Shown: in pieces, positions 30,331-40,775 of the stretch
Layout of the letters: each line of letters opens with the position of its first letter
How positions within the stretch are numbered: position 1 is the first letter of the stretch
Origin: Emiliania huxleyi CCMP1516
Lineage: Eukaryota; Haptophyta; Isochrysidales; Noelaerhabdaceae
Direction: 5' to 3'
DNA: 64,000 bases
Assembly: GCF_000372725.1 (NCBI RefSeq)
Contig: NW_005198751.1
Location: 355,809-419,808 of the forward strand
Program-made: the position numbers and the translations under genes
The notes under the pieces: model-generated
The model's input: the letters and a program-made list of their open reading frames with translations, nothing else
Told to the model about the DNA's origin: nothing
Databases searched by the model: none

Positions 30331-32092
30331 TCGTGACGTGTGGGGGCTGGGATGCGAGGCGCAGCTCGGGCCTCGGGCTCGGCCGCGAGGCGCCCAAGCT
30401 CCGGGTCGGTCTCGCGCCAGGCGTGAAAAGGTGTGTTATAATCGCAGGCTGTCACCAGTGTGCTTCTCAGTCTAAAGGTAAGTGAGTGTGTGTCACGATC
30501 GCGCACTTCGCGTCTCCAGAGACGTTCCCCCGCCGGGCGCCGCGCGCGCCCCGTGTGTATTGTGTACCTCGAGGTATATATATTGCGAGATCCGAGAAGG
30601 TGTCCAACACGCGAGAGACTCTTGTGTGGCGCCTGTGTCGAGTGCGCTGCGGCACGATTTTTTTGTCCGGCGCCTTTTTCACGAAAATTTATGCACGTGA
30701 TCTACATCGGTGACCGGCGCAGCGGCACGCGGCGTAGGTCTATAGCACAGCCCGCTAGCCCGCCTGGCACGCGACCAGAGCAGAAGGTCTGGACGATACA
30801 GTGCGCTCAACGTATGGCTCATCGGCAGCAGTTGCCCTGCTGCTAGTGGTGTGCTTGCCAGCTGCGTCGCCGTCGTAATTCTTCTCAGCCGTTCGAAGAT
30901 CCTGGAGGCGCGCCCCCGGGCCGTATAAGTTGTTGTGGCTGTGCTGGCCCAAAACCTGAACGCTGCGTGACAGAAGTGTAAAACTTAGGGAAGACTACAG
31001 TGTCGATGATGAGCACGCCTGAATTAGCGATAAGTGAGACGGACTCCACCAACGGTCCACGCACGCGAAATGCAAAACCGGGGGCCAAAACCAAACACAA
31101 GCAAGAGGAGAGAGAGAGACGCGCGTAGGGCCTTACTTACTTAGGGGCCTAGAGAACACAAACCCCTCTCCCTTTTCTCCCAGTAAGCTAAAAGTACAGT
31201 ACAGAGGAGAGAGAGAGAGAGAGAGTACGTACACGCAACACAAACAGCAAGAAGAAATCCGCAAGAGTAGAGAGACACACACACACAACACAACAATCGA
31301 ACGACGGGCACACGACACAAGTCACCTTCCTTCTCACTCTTTCTTGCTTGGGTGGGAGGGAGACTCCTTCCTTTCTAGAGAGAGATTTTTAGCAATACCA
31401 AACAACTCTAACACGGTTGCCTTTCTATGGGGCGGGGCCCCTTTTGTGCCCAGGGGCGTCGGGCGTGAATTCCGGGTCGAGCACATTCCGCGGACAGCGC
31501 GACAGCGCCGCAGCTGCTGGCTCCTTGGCGCCCTTGGGCGCCAGTGAGGCGGGGGAGCCTGACACGTGACACGCCTCTGTCAGAGTCTCTGTGATTCGTG
31601 TTACGGCTTTCGAAACTCGGCGCCCGCCCTCTTTCTGGCCGCGTCCCTCCCCTGTCCTCTCGACTGCTTCCCTCTTTTACACACATAAATCCTTTCCGTC
31701 TCACACGTCTCTCGCTCGGGCCTCGGCATTTTGATTTTCGCGCACACGCGTGCCGCGTGGCACATGCGCTCTCGCCGCTCCGCCTCCGCCCTCCGGCCAG
31801 CTCGTTTCTCTCTCTCTCGTGTCGTACATCGACAAATTGAGAGACGGTTGGCGTGTGATCACGGCTCTCGCATACAGCTCTCCTTTCCACATACATATAG
31901 ATCAAGCGGGGAGAAGGGCGCCGCGCATACGGCCTACAGCTCACAGACAGGCCACAGACCTGCCACAGACTGCGACGGGGGGTGGTGTTGATCACACATA
32001 CTTGGTTGCAAGCCAAACGGCCGTTCTCTCCCAGGAGTACAGTGCCGCTGGACTGGATGTGAGCAGCCCCGCTCCCAAGCGTCCAGCTGCTC
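30331..32092. other. Long intergenic region with family C fragment
   Basis: No coding or RNA gene is supported. Contains (AG)n at about 31203-31224, a family C fragment (AGAGATTTTTAGCAATACCA) near 31381, and TATA-like stretches near 30575. Long minus-strand open frames here look like composition artefacts. Confidence 0.5.
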
Positions 32093-33307
32093 TCAGACGC
32101 CGCGTGGCAGGCTGCCCTGACTCGTGCCGGCGGGCTGCTCCTCGACGACTCCTTCCGTGTCGACGGTCGCTGAGGTCGCCGCCGGGGCGGCAAAGTCGGC
32201 CTGGATCTGCTGCGCCTGCTCGAGGAGGGCCGAATAGTCGAGCGGCTCGAGGGTGACGCTGCCGCGCGCGGTGACTGCGCCATCGAGCACCGCGAGCTGT
32301 TCGAGGGTGAGACCGGCGGGGAGAGGGATGCCCGCGCCGCGGAGGAAGGGGAGGCCGACCTCGAGCCGCGCGCCGAGCCCCTCGAAGGTGGAGAGCAGCT
32401 CGCTCCTGCTCAGCACCACCATCCTCTCCACCCGCGACACGCCCACCGCGGTGCGGACTCGCAGCCCCTGCAGCGAGACGAGAGAGCCGTCTGCGCGCGT
32501 GCTCGTGCCGTCGGCGATGAGGGTGATGCGGCCGTCGCGGAGAGACTCGACCTCGCGCAGCGTGATGCGCAGCGCTGCCGTGTCCTGCGGCAGCACGCTG
32601 CCGATCGCCGCCGAGGCGCCCGACCGAAGCAGCTCTTGCAGCAGCGCCTCGAGCGACGCGAAGAGCACCGGAGAGCGAGAGAGGTCGTCCTGGGAGAAGC
32701 GGACCGCGAAGTCCGCCGGCGTGCGCCGCGCGAGGTTCGGCAGTCCGAAAGCGGCGGGCTGTGCGGCGGGCTGCGACGACGTGGGCGTGCCGAGGACGAC
32801 GCTGACGCCTTCCGGGAAGGAGAGCTCTGCAGAAGAGGCGCGGACGCCGCCCGCCACGACACTGCGCGCCCTCACGGAGGCCGCGGTGACGCTGCCGCGC
32901 TTGGTTGGCAGCGTCAGCATCTGCCACGTCGATTCGGCCGCCACCTCGACCTCCAACGAGCCCACCTCGTCGCACACAGCCCGCACCGCAGTCTCAATGG
33001 CGGTTTCCGCGGCGATGGCGCCCAGCGCTCGATCGACGCCGAGCGCGCGCTGCGCCTGGCGCTCCACAGCTAGAGAGGCCGCCTCGAGCGGTGGCGGCGA
33101 CGGCGGCGGAGGCGATGCTCTGGGAGGCGACGGCGGCGGTGGCGATGCTCTGGGAGGCGATTGCGGCTCACTCGAAGACGGTGGCGGTGGCGGCGGTGTC
33201 CTGGTAAAGAGTGGGCACTCGAAGACTCCGAGCATAACGGGCGCTGAGCCTGCAGCGTGCACGGGCGTCAAGTGCGGGCGCGACGCTGCTCCGACTAGGA
33301 TGCGCAT
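32093..33307 (-). CDS. DUF2993-like (LmeA-type) lipid-binding protein, putative
   Basis: 404 residues from ATG 33307, single exon. N-terminal about 85 residues are presequence-like and contain a PPPPSPPRAS repeat. The rest alternates strands and short helices in a pattern like DUF2993 proteins of cyanobacteria and plastids: EVEVAAESTWQMLTLPTKRG, ADFAVRFSQDDLSRSPVLFA, ITLREVESLRDGRITLIADG and LSRSELLSTFEGLGARLEVG. If correct it binds phospholipid at a membrane, perhaps the thylakoid (inference). The family call is from pattern and could be wrong. Confidence 0.55.
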   Translation of the reverse strand: MRILVGAASRPHLTPVHAAGSAPVMLGVFECPLFTRTPPPPPPSSSEPQSPPRASPPPPSPPRASPPPPSPPPLEAASLAVERQAQRALGVDRALGAIAAETAIETAVRAVCDEVGSLEVEVAAESTWQMLTLPTKRGSVTAASVRARSVVAGGVRASSAELSFPEGVSVVLGTPTSSQPAAQPAAFGLPNLARRTPADFAVRFSQDDLSRSPVLFASLEALLQELLRSGASAAIGSVLPQDTAALRITLREVESLRDGRITLIADGTSTRADGSLVSLQGLRVRTAVGVSRVERMVVLSRSELLSTFEGLGARLEVGLPFLRGAGIPLPAGLTLEQLAVLDGAVTARGSVTLEPLDYSALLEQAQQIQADFAAPAATSATVDTEGVVEEQPAGTSQGSLPRGV

Positions 33308-33707
33308 CGTGTGGTCGGCCCGCTCGACGGCGATCTGCCGTCCTCCACTCTCCCTTGATGGTTTTCTTTCTTTTTTTTAGCGCCTTCGTTGTTAATAGTA
33401 CAAACCCAATGGTCCCTCGCTAGCGGTCCTTCGTTGCAGTCGCACACACACACACGCCACGCCGCACCGCGCGCCCGCCCACTGCCCCGCCCAGGCGGGA
33501 AAGAGATGAGGAGATGGGACAGCAAAGGAGGAGCCACAAACGGTCTCGGGAACCGTACCCGTACTACTCAAAAGTACAATATACTTTCTCACAGCACTAG
33601 CGAGATTTCGCGCGGAGGGCGTAGTGAAGCGCTGGGGCGCTCACTGTGTGTTATTCGGGTGGGGATCCATCAGTGGTAACCGGCTTTAGTCACAGATCCA
33701 AGCTCAT

Positions 33708-34330
33708 GAGAAACTGCGAAGAGAAGGAAGTGGTAGACGCCCAAGGGTGGGCGACGGCTAGCACCACACTTCTCCCCTAAAATCCCTGTGTGGTGGCGGC
33801 GTGCCGTCCTCCCATCCCTCCCTTGGGTTGTCTGTTTTCTTGGAGCACTGTTTTCTTTCTTTCTTTTTTGGGCACGGGACTGGCGCGCACTGGCACTAAC
33901 ACAGGTACACACCGCTCGAAAGAGAATTGTACTTCTTCGTGTGCGTGTGTGGTGTTTTCTTAGCTCCGAGTGGAGGGGCGCTCCGCGGCTAGGGGAAACC
34001 CAAAGCGCGGACTAACCCTCGGAGACCCGTGTTTACTTTATGGTCCCTTCCGTGCGAACGCGCACCCCCCCTAGGGCCTGGGGGCCCAGGGCTAGGTAGG
34101 GCTCTCTAGCCCGTAACCCGATACCGATCATCCGGCCCGCTGGGGTGCGCTTCTTAGCTCCCCGGCCCTGGGTGTGAGGTTACCGACTGCACTCCAAGTG
34201 CTCGAATTTTACCGCAAGGCTCTCGCAACAGCCAACACGCACGATTCACACGAACGAGAATTTAGCACCTGGATCATCCGGCCCGCTGGGTGCCGCTTCT
34301 TAGCTCCCCGGCCGCCGGCCCTGGGTGTGC
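33708..34330 (-). repeat. Family B followed by family A repeats in reverse orientation
   Basis: 33708-33860 matches family B in reverse (GTGTGGTGGCGGCGTGCCGT, then CCCATCCCTCCCTTGGGTTG). 33955-34205 is a nearly full family A copy in reverse, and 34264-34330 a second partial copy. The rest of the 33.3-34.75 kb interval has no gene I can support. Confidence 0.75.
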
Positions 34331-34753
34331 GACTACCTGTCGTGTGAGGTAGCACATAGGTACGGGGTTACAGGCTGATTCAGTGATAAATACATAAATA
34401 CAGGCCAAACCCCAGCGGCCAGCGCAACCGCAGTCCGCGCACTCTCGCGACTCGGGTCACCAACTACGAACTAGCAGAGCTAGCACTCTCCCCCAAGGAC
34501 GCGGCTCTCTCCGCGCCACACTGCTCACCGGCGCGAGGGACTGGCGCGCACTGAATCAAAACCCATTTTTGCAGAAATATCGCACAAAAATACAAGAGGG
34601 AAGAAGACGGGGACGACAGCGACACGGACACGGGACAGGAACTAGCTGGAGGACAAGTGTGTTCGGCGTGACTGGACTATCAGGATCGCTGCCGGAGGCG
34701 AGACCGCCGGCGGCGCCGCGGCGCCCTGAGGGACAAATTTCGCCGCGATTGCA

Positions 34754-35431
34754 TCACAGGAGCGTGGCGCCGGCCTCGCCAGACTTCTTCACAGGCACCG
34801 CGATCGCGGGGTTGTGCTCGCCAGGGTTCATCGCTACCATGAAGCCGACGCTGCCGACGTCGTCGGTGATGGCGGCGCCGTCGGACGGCGCGTCGGCCTC
34901 GTAAAAAGCGATCTCGCGCCGCGGCGTGGTCGACACCGCCCGGGAGCTCGCCGCTGCCGTCGCCCTCGCGTACCAGTAAACCACCGAGATGGCGCCGGTG
35001 AGAAAGACAGAGGAGACCAGCGCGACGCCGAGGGCCCAGGCGGTGGGAGGGGGTCCCAGCCCCCTGTCCGCGATATTCCCAGCCTCGTGATGCCAGGTCT
35101 GCATAAACATGGCGAGCGTGCCGACGCAAGAGCGAGTGTAGGTGGCAGAGAGGTGGCGGCACAGGCAAGCGCAGAGCGGGATTCCATCCGTAATGCCGCT
35201 ACAGTAGGCAGAGCGCTCGAGTGTGCACTCGGTCGAGAGGCGCCTTGAGTCCAGTTCAAAACTGCCCTGGCTCTGCGCGTGCGCCGTCAACTCTCGCCTC
35301 GATGCCTCAGCTTGCACCACGGGCAAGCTGTGCGCAATCGTCTCGGCGTCGCCGCGCGAGACGGCGTCTTGGTGCTCGCGCGATCCGCCGGCGAGCTCCG
35401 CGGACGCTGAGGCCAGCAGGAGGGCTAGCAT
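34754..35431 (-). CDS. Type I membrane protein, unknown function
   Basis: 225 residues from ATG 35431. The start MLALLLASASAELAGG is a good signal peptide. The lumenal part is Cys-containing (CTLERSAYC, CACLCRHL). One transmembrane helix (ALGVALVSSVFLTGAISVVY) precedes a short cytosolic tail ending EAGATLL. The open frame extends upstream without an ATG. No family is recognised. Confidence 0.55.
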   Translation of the reverse strand: MLALLLASASAELAGGSREHQDAVSRGDAETIAHSLPVVQAEASRRELTAHAQSQGSFELDSRRLSTECTLERSAYCSGITDGIPLCACLCRHLSATYTRSCVGTLAMFMQTWHHEAGNIADRGLGPPPTAWALGVALVSSVFLTGAISVVYWYARATAAASSRAVSTTPRREIAFYEADAPSDGAAITDDVGSVGFMVAMNPGEHNPAIAVPVKKSGEAGATLL

Positions 35432-35675
35432 CAAAAGGGAGGAGCGGCGATCACCGCGTTTCTCGTCAAAATACTTTTTTCGGGCAGCCCAGCGGGTACC
35501 CGCCTTTTTCTCCTGGCACACAGGTACTCACTTACCTCCACAGACGTTCGAGGGTGGAGAGTGATCGCGATTTAGCTCGCTCGTATATTTTTCATAATTA
35601 CTACTAATTCGTAATGTAAAGCTCTTCCGATGTTCCATTCCAGCCAGGCTCGAGTCCCAGGCACCGTCCACAGTC

Positions 35676-36998
35676 TCACAGGGGGTCGGTGCTTGATCCG
35701 GCGCCCGACGCCCGGCGTTGCGAGGCACGCGGTGTGCCCGACGGGTTCGCGCGGTCGCGGGGAAGGCTAAAGAGGCGGTCCTTCAAACGCTGGAATGCCT
35801 CGTTCTGCTTTCGCGTCGAGCCCTCCAGCTCGCCGCCACCGCCGTGGTCGCGGAACCACCGCGCACGCTCCTGCAGGAACTCGTCCTCAATGTCAAAGTC
35901 CGTGGCTACCGGTGCGGGCGAGAGCGTGCATTTGCTGCTGTCGGCTGAATGATGCGATGGTCCACTCGCAAGTCACTGGCACCGTCGCGCCTCTCGGCAC
36001 CTCGTCCCAAGGCCGGCCGTAAAATAAGGAGATGCGCCCCTGCAGCTCCCGCGCCTCTCGGCACCTCGTCCCAAGGCCGGCCGTAAAATAAGGAGATGCG
36101 CCCCTGCAGCTCCAGCGCGCGCTCCTGGTCGAGCTCATATGCGTTGCTGTCGTCAGGCGCCTCCTCGCGTGGCCGCCTCATTGGCGAGTCCGGGTAGGAG
36201 AAGTAACAGTCATCCCCGTAGGCGGGCGAGCCAGGAGGTGTCGGACCTGGCCACCGCCTGGAGCAAGCTGCGCCTCGAGCCATGCCTGTGACGCCTCTGA
36301 ACCCGGGTCGCGCAGGTATGCATCGGCCTCAGCAGCATCGCCCGTGTAAGCTTCATACGCGCAAAAGACGGGGTTTACATGGCGGTTGCGATAGTTGGCA
36401 ATGCTGCCACGGGTGGAGAGGCCCCCCAAGCACCAGTCTCAAAATCTTCCACCCAAATTTTCTCTGAAGCGTGTGCGAGGCCATCTTGCTTCTCTCGCTC
36501 AATCCGCTCAGACACGCTCGAGTTTAGCCCGCTCCTCATGCCGATCGGCCTCGACGCCATCCCAGCCCTCCGGCACCCAATCCCCACCTGACGCGGCTGC
36601 CCGTCGTTGGCGCGCGGCTCCAAAAGCGCCTCGTCGAGGTAGTCGCAGGTGACTCCAGGCACGTCTGGGGCGATGCCTACGCCATCGTAGGTGCACGTGC
36701 ACGCACCCTCGCACATGCAACCCTCCATGCACTCGAGCCGGGCGCGCTCGTACGCTTCGGAGGCGCGCCACTCGGTGATGCGTTCACCGTCGATCGGCTG
36801 TCCAGCTTGCTGTGGGTCGAGCAGCCAGTCGCGGAAATCCTCAACCTCCGCCACGCCGAGAGCTGCCTCCGACGCGACCTTTGCCACCGCAGCGTCAAAG
36901 GTGATCGATGCTGGCTGTGATTCCTTGCTCTCACGCTGCTCACGGCGGCGTCGCTGCTGGTCGGCCACTCGTTTCGTCGCCCGCTCCCCTTGCGACAT
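35676..36998 (-). CDS. Hypothetical protein, several frames, possibly degraded
   Basis: I do not recognise a family. From ATG 36998 the frame reads MSQGERATKRVADQQRRRRE, DFRDWLLDPQQAGQPIDGER and a Cys-rich patch CMEGCMCEGACTCTYDG. It then continues in a second frame (STRGSIANYRNRHVNPVFCA; DAYLRDPGSEASQAWLEAQL) and a third (ISLFYGRPWDEVPR). It ends with a good coding stretch (DFDIEDEFLQERARWFRDHG) to a stop at 35676. One frame change is explained by a 64-nt GC-AG intron at 35991-36054. Others (near 36425, 36245, 35925) are not, so either more introns or frameshifts exist. Confidence 0.4.
35987..36114 (-). repeat. 64-nt perfect tandem duplication that creates a GC-AG intron
   Basis: The 64-nt block starting at 35987 is repeated at 36051. 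Each copy contains AG|GCGCG, and splicing GC at 36054 to AG at 35991 deletes one copy and restores EVPR followed by GATVPVTCEW. Two copies without splicing shift the frame. Confidence 0.75.
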
Positions 36999-37522
36999 GG
37001 CGGCGGCCCTTCGCTTTCGCCGCTTGCGAGCCCAGCGGTGAGCTGGTGATGCTGTGCTGTCGGCTGCGCTTGCCGGATGACTCCCCCACGACGCCAGCAG
37101 CCTTCCTGCGTGGTCGCCTGCGGGCCTGCGTCGCATCCTGCGTGGTCGCCTGCGTCGCATCCTCGTCGTCGGTGGCCGGTGGCGGTTCGCGCTCTCGCTC
37201 CTTGCCCCCCATGCGCGCCGGCTGTTGGCTCCCGAGCTGAGGCCGACGATTTGCGGCGCCGGGACGGCCGAGTTTGAATGAGCTGGCGCGGCTTCAAGAG
37301 CGGTCGGCGCTCCGGCACAAGACTTATAAGGGTAGAAAACGAACTTGAACGAACTTGTTTTCTCCTCACGGGAAAGCCCCGTTCCATGTGGAAAAAGAAT
37401 TGACTCCGCGGAGGCTGGCACACACACCGGCTCCACCACCGGAGCCGCCTAAGCCGCTCTCCCCGCACTGGAAAAAGAACGCCTTGCATGTGCGCCACTC
37501 GTGCTCGTCAGCTGAAGCACCG

Positions 37523-38626
37523 ATGTACGCCGGAAAAGTGCACATGGGTTCGGACGGCCGCGCGGGAGCCGGGCAGGCCTCTGGCGGCGTCTGCGTGCCG
37601 CCCGCGGACGGATCAGCGTCCGCGCTCGTCCAGCACGCCGACATGGATCAGCTGTGCCGCCACAACCCGCCGTACGGCTTTCGCGCGCTCTGCAAGGAGA
37701 GGTCTGCGGTGGCGATGCTCCGAGGCCTCTCCAACCCGAGGGTCTGCAGGTACAAGACCTGCGCAGTCGTCGGCTCCGGCGGCTCGCTGCTGGGTGCGCG
37801 CCTGGGCGCTTCGATCGACGCCGCCGACGCGGTGATCCGAGTAAACCTCGCGCCCGACGCCAGGGAGGCGGCACGCGCCCGCTCGGCGCCGCATCGCGAC
37901 CTCGCGACCTGGGTCTCGGACGTGGGCAGCCGGACGACGTGGCGGGTGCTCGCCATGGAGGGGTACGGCTACCTGAACCACTACGGCCGCTTCTGGCTCA
38001 AGCCGCCGCTCGGCCACGGCAAGCACGATAACATGAGCGGCATCCCGCAGGAGCCGCTCCTCGCCATCGTCTGCCATGAGCCGACGGCCGGCACGGGCCG
38101 CTGCCGCGCCGAGCGGCTCCGGCAGACCTTCGCGCACAGGTGGGCCGCCTCGTACCTAGTCAACCCGCTGCTGCTGAGGGAGTGGAGCCGCCGCCTCTTT
38201 GCCGGCGTGCGCCACCAGCGCGTCCCCTCGACCGGCATGAACGCGGTTGCGTTTGCGTCGCAGCTCTGCGGCTCGGTGCACCTGTACGGCTTTGGCAACG
38301 GCTCGTGCCCCGCCGCCTGCTACCACTACTACGACTGCGGCGAGGCGCGGCCCGGCGGTGGGGTGGCGCAGTCGTACATGTTTGGTGGCGACCCCGGCGC
38401 GACGGGAGGCTATCACAACTTCTCGGCGCAGGCGGCCGTCCTTCGCCGGCTCGCGGAGAGCGGAGCAGTGCACGCGCACTGGGGCACCTGTGGCCACTCC
38501 TCCGGCGATCCGCCCGACCCGGCCCTCCTCAACCGGAGAGGAGGAGGCAGCAGAGGCGCCGCAGCGCTTCGGACGCATCGAAGGCGCGGCAGCAGTCGGA
38601 CCAAGGGGCAGATCGATAACGTATAA
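37523..38626 (+). CDS. GT29 sialyltransferase-like glycosyltransferase
   Basis: Predicted Golgi-type enzyme transferring sialic acid or a related nonulosonate from a CMP-sugar. Sialylmotif L starts at about residue 80: CAVVGSGGSLLG with DAADAVIRVNLAP. Sialylmotif S near residue 234: PSTGMNAVAFASQLCGSVHL. Motif III/VS near residue 268: CYHYYDCG, and a late HWGTCGH. The Cys pair in L and S is kept. ATG 37523 gives 367 residues. The open frame extends upstream to 37355 without an ATG and no N-terminal membrane anchor is visible, so a first exon may be missing. The C-terminal 40 residues are low-complexity. Confidence 0.8.
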   Translation: MYAGKVHMGSDGRAGAGQASGGVCVPPADGSASALVQHADMDQLCRHNPPYGFRALCKERSAVAMLRGLSNPRVCRYKTCAVVGSGGSLLGARLGASIDAADAVIRVNLAPDAREAARARSAPHRDLATWVSDVGSRTTWRVLAMEGYGYLNHYGRFWLKPPLGHGKHDNMSGIPQEPLLAIVCHEPTAGTGRCRAERLRQTFAHRWAASYLVNPLLLREWSRRLFAGVRHQRVPSTGMNAVAFASQLCGSVHLYGFGNGSCPAACYHYYDCGEARPGGGVAQSYMFGGDPGATGGYHNFSAQAAVLRRLAESGAVHAHWGTCGHSSGDPPDPALLNRRGGGSRGAAALRTHRRRGSSRTKGQIDNV

Positions 38627-38710
38627 CGAGAGACTTTTTCCGTTGTGGCTTGTGCGCGCGTCTCACTTTCTCGATGATTTCCGGGTGTGTCCATCCGCAT
38701 GTGTCCAAAA

Positions 38711-39611
38711 CTGAGGGAGGGTGTAGAGGATGTAGAGTGTAGAGCGCTGTAGAGTTGTAGAGATGTAGAGCGCTCTGGAGTGCTGTAGAGCTGTAGAGCT
38801 CTACATCCGGCCGGCCTACGCGTGACGAACTGCCCTCCGTTGTAGAGCGATGTAGAGCGCGATTTTGTTGTAGAGTTTGTTGTAGAGGCTCTACAGCAAA
38901 ACCGCGGGGAGGCAGTGACTCAAAGAGGTCGAGCCGCGCTAATGGGGTGTCTCCGAGCTTACTGGAGCTCTGATGGACGGCCCTGACTATCCCTGACACA
39001 CAGAGAGTCACTCTGATGGCACACAACACCCTATAACTGCGTCATGACCAGCCTGCCATGCGTCGCCGGTGCCGCATTCGTCGCAGTGCTTCTTTAGCAG
39101 GCGGTGGACTGTCGGCTGCGAGGACGGTCGCATTTGCGCGAGGCGAGGCGAGCATTGCTGCGCGTTGCATGCGCCATGCCTCGCGCCAGCGCGTGCGGGA
39201 GCTCCTGGCTGAGCGTTGAGTCCAGGCGAGTTGCGCTGGCCACTATCGCTACGCCGAGCCGAGCTGACGCGCCGAGGCGCCGGCCAGTCGCAGCCGTGAG
39301 GCATGCCACAGCAGCAGAGGCACCTGCCACCCATTGGGCGGGCAGACAGAAGGCCAGGGCAGCACTGGCGAGTGCAACGCGCCTCATGTCGGAGACCGAC
39401 CGTGCCTAGTTCGCCGCTTTTGATGTAGAGTTTGTTGTAGAGATTTCACGTTGTAGAGCGCCTCTACATCGCTCTACAACGGAGGCAGTTCGTCACGCGG
39501 TGGATGTAGAGCTCTACAGCTCTACAGCGCTCTACAGCGCTCCAGAGCGCTCTACATCTCTATACAGCTCTACAGCGCTCTACACTCTACATCCTCTACA
39601 CCCTCCCTCAG
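38711..39611. mobile_element. 901-bp non-autonomous TIR transposon, hAT-like (8-bp TSD)
   Basis: GTCCAAAA flanks the element at 38703-38710 and 39612-39619. The ends CTGAGGGAGGGTGTAG... and ...CTACACCCTCCCTCAG are inverted, and homology extends about 160 bp inwards. The arms are packed with TGTAGAG/CTCTACA heptamers, which look like subterminal transposase-binding repeats. The interior (about 38900-39410) encodes nothing complete. One minus frame reads QPTVHRLLKKH, loosely like a helix-turn-helix. An 8-bp TSD suggests hAT. Confidence 0.85.
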
Positions 39612-39691
39612 GTCCAAAAACGGTCCCCGACTTTTTATGTAGACCACAAAACACCGCACGTCAACACTCCTTCGCGCCGCGAAACCCGCGC

Positions 39692-40381
39692 TCACTCCTT
39701 TTTCACGCCCAGGTCGTCGAGTGCGCGGGCAAGCTGCTTTGGCGACAGGCGGCTAAAAACGAGGCACGAGCTCGCGGGCGAGGCGATATCTCGGAGCACG
39801 ATCAGCGAGCCAGCGGCGATCAGTTCGGCAGAGACCTTCTCCTTGGAGGGCGGCTCCGTCTCTCGCCCACTGGGGTCGTCCATCCAGCGGACCTGAAAGG
39901 CGAGGCGGTCGGCACTGCCTTTTCCAGCAGCCACAATATCGTAGCGCGCCTGCAGCGCGCGCTTCGCGTTGCCAAACGGTCCCACCCGCCGCTCAACCTC
40001 GATGATGCGCATGTCGGCGCCGCGGTCGATGCGGCAGAAGATGTCCTCCACCACGCCAAAAGGCGGCGACACGCAGCGAGAGGTGAAGGGAGCGAGCGCC
40101 TCCTCGTTGCTGGCAAACACGAGTCGCCAGTCGCCGAGCACCGCCTTTTTCGGGCGGGCGACGACAGGATCGGCCGCCAGCGTCTCGACCAGCTCTGCGA
40201 TGCGCCCAAGCGAACGCTCTGGCTTGCTGCACTCCTCCTCGAGCGCCGCCGCCGAGGCTGGAGGAGCGCTAACAGCGGCCATTTTGCAGAGCGCTGGACT
40301 GTGCCGATGCTCGCGCGAGCGGCGGAGCACGGGAGGCTGCAACGCGGCTAGGCCGAAGGTGAGGAGCACGTGCGCTACCAT
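39692..40381 (-). CDS. Plastid lipid-associated protein (PAP/fibrillin)
   Basis: 229 residues from ATG 40381. The conserved block LGDWRLVFASNEEALAPF, PPFGVVEDIFCRID and RRVGPFGNAKRALQARYDIV matches the fibrillin domain of plastoglobule/thylakoid lipid-binding proteins. The chain ends with RLSPKQLARALDDLGVKKE. The first 40 residues (MVAHVLLTFGLAALQPPVLR) are hydrophobic then basic, suiting a complex-plastid presequence. No intron is needed. Confidence 0.8.
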   Translation of the reverse strand: MVAHVLLTFGLAALQPPVLRRSREHRHSPALCKMAAVSAPPASAAALEEECSKPERSLGRIAELVETLAADPVVARPKKAVLGDWRLVFASNEEALAPFTSRCVSPPFGVVEDIFCRIDRGADMRIIEVERRVGPFGNAKRALQARYDIVAAGKGSADRLAFQVRWMDDPSGRETEPPSKEKVSAELIAAGSLIVLRDIASPASSCLVFSRLSPKQLARALDDLGVKKE

Positions 40382-40775
40382 ACTGTAAGGCAAGCGGGTT
40401 TCTCGCTGTCTGGTATAGCCAGCCGACTCCGCAAGCGGGATTCTCGGAAGGTTTTTCTGAGGATAAAGAATTCTTAAGACACAAGCCTCTCTCACAGCAC
40501 ACTGGCACGACAAGGGCGCAGACTGGCGCGGACTGGCACACACAGAGGATAAAGAATTCTTTGCAAGGGCCTCTCTCACAGCACACTGGCACTGGCACAT
40601 GAAGGTTGCAGCGAGAATCGGCGAGAGACTGCGAAGAGAGATAGGAAGAGGCAGACTCCCTAGGGTGGGCGACGGATAGCGCACCACACACCTCTCCTTA
40701 AAATCCCTGTGTGGTGGCGGCGTGCCGTCCTCCCATCCCTCCCTTGGGTTGTCTGTTTTCTTTCTTTTTCTTTTC
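40382..40775 (-). repeat. Family D direct repeats and family B copy
   Basis: AAAGAATTCTT boxes followed by GCCTCTCTCACAGCACACTG occur at about 40460-40510 and again at 40545-40590 (family D). Family B in reverse lies at about 40628-40770. Confidence 0.7.

Noticed and set aside
31408-32283. 291-codon minus-strand frame
   Set aside because: No domain, Arg/Ser/Pro composition typical of antisense GC-rich sequence, and it overlaps the 3' end of the DUF2993-like gene and a family C repeat.
38711-38900. TGTAGAG repeats considered as a CRISPR or telomere-like array
   Set aside because: Units are short, irregular, without spacers, and form the inverted arms of a transposon.
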